DNA from: CAZCZU01 sp964503475
GTDB lineage: Bacteria > Pseudomonadota > Zetaproteobacteria > Mariprofundales > Mariprofundaceae
Direction of reading: 5' to 3'
NCBI GenBank assembly: GCA_964503475.1
Contig: CAZCZU010000007.1
Span: 1-64,000, forward strand
Length of the DNA stretch: 64,000 bases
The translations under genes and the position numbers were made by a program. The notes beneath the pieces were generated by a model. The model saw only the letters and a list, made by a program, of their open reading frames with translations. It made no database searches and had not been told where the DNA came from. Shown in pieces: positions 63,637 to 64,000 of the stretch (position 1 is its first letter; every line of letters starts with the position of its first letter).

Positions 63637-63794
63637 CTCATACTCTCTGTCGATTTGATCCGACCGCATCAGCCTGGCTGATGCTCATGCCGGTGCGGTG
63701 TTTGTCGTCCTCTTCCGCACAGCAGCAGCTTATCCTGGACGGAGTTTTTACAACTATTTGTCGCACATGCCAGTCTACACTAAAGTAGGGCATT

Positions 63795-64000
63795 ATGTCG
63801 AAACTCATCGTGCACGACGAACATGGGCAGCGTAGCTACGATCTGCAAGGAACGGTTTCAATCGGCAGGCACCCCAACAGCATCATTCGCCTTTTCGACC
63901 CCCGTGTATCCAAGAAGCATGCACTGGTACGCCGCACACGTGACGGATTCGTTTTCGAGGACCTCGGCAGCTCCAACGGCTCCTTCTTCGAGGGGGTACG
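63795..64000 (+). CDS. FHA-domain protein, cut by the window end
   Basis: ATG at 63795 opens MSKLIVHDEHGQRSYDLQGT and continues to the window end. VSIGRHPNSIIRL, then DPRVSKKHALVRR and DLGSSNGSFF are the three signature loops of an FHA phosphothreonine-binding domain. The rest of the protein lies outside. FHA domains often sit in type VI secretion, cell-division or signalling proteins. No upstream promoter of good quality is evident. Confidence 0.85.
   Translation, partial: MSKLIVHDEHGQRSYDLQGTVSIGRHPNSIIRLFDPRVSKKHALVRRTRDGFVFEDLGSSNGSFFEGV

Overview
The window is a contiguous stretch of a moderately GC-rich bacterial chromosome of the Pseudomonadota type. Single-gene landmarks (RimO, YaeQ, YigZ, rhombosortase, CvfB, HemF-type oxidase) and a dense block of Calvin-cycle/glycolysis genes beside split pyruvate carboxylase and glycogen genes fit an autotrophic or iron-oxidising, Zetaproteobacteria-like organism. 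That assignment is inference from gene content. No rRNA or tRNA gene is recognised and no RuBisCO is in the window.

Region 1 (1-12.6 kb) is ordinary housekeeping and salvage: a TPR lipoprotein, rhombosortase, a DMT exporter, a candidate structured RNA with its own promoter and terminator, RimO lacking one radical-SAM cysteine, a yeast-type cytosine deaminase, a diverged HemF homologue, a small Fe-S protein, an HPF-cold-shock fusion, a 192-bp MITE-like element, a gene broken by an amber codon, a guanine-deaminase-like enzyme with an AzgA-type purine permease, DinB and a metallophosphoesterase.

Region 2 (12.7-34.6 kb) is the accessory heart of the window: a class 3 lipase, an IPT/TIG plus GH64-like protein, two adjacent small membrane proteins, a right-handed beta-helix protein, then (after an IS3 remnant, a hemolysin III gene and a diguanylate cyclase fragment) a tight four-gene unit of an outer-membrane barrel, a 1186-residue orphan protein, an endonuclease/exonuclease/phosphatase-fold enzyme and a 2760-residue orphan protein. 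Most of these have extracellular-type folds but no signal peptide. This is the best candidate for an undescribed system.

Region 3 (34.6-44.9 kb) holds a diguanylate cyclase, YaeQ, YigZ, an AT-rich gap with two DnaA boxes, a long RluA-type pseudouridine synthase, CvfB and PpiC (overlapping), a small outer-membrane barrel and a three-gene polyamine operon (agmatinase, carboxynorspermidine synthase, carboxynorspermidine decarboxylase). Next to it lie three related multi-hairpin repeats with compensatory base changes.

Region 4 (44.9-64 kb) is central carbon metabolism: pycA-pycB; a minus-strand run glpX-tkt-gap-pgk-pyk-fba; an inositol-monophosphatase-family enzyme; PPi-type phosphofructokinase; glycogen phosphorylase; and, facing it, glycogen synthase with a ROK glucokinase. 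The window ends inside an FHA-domain gene. Together these genes run the Calvin cycle, glycolysis/gluconeogenesis, anaplerotic oxaloacetate supply and glycogen turnover.
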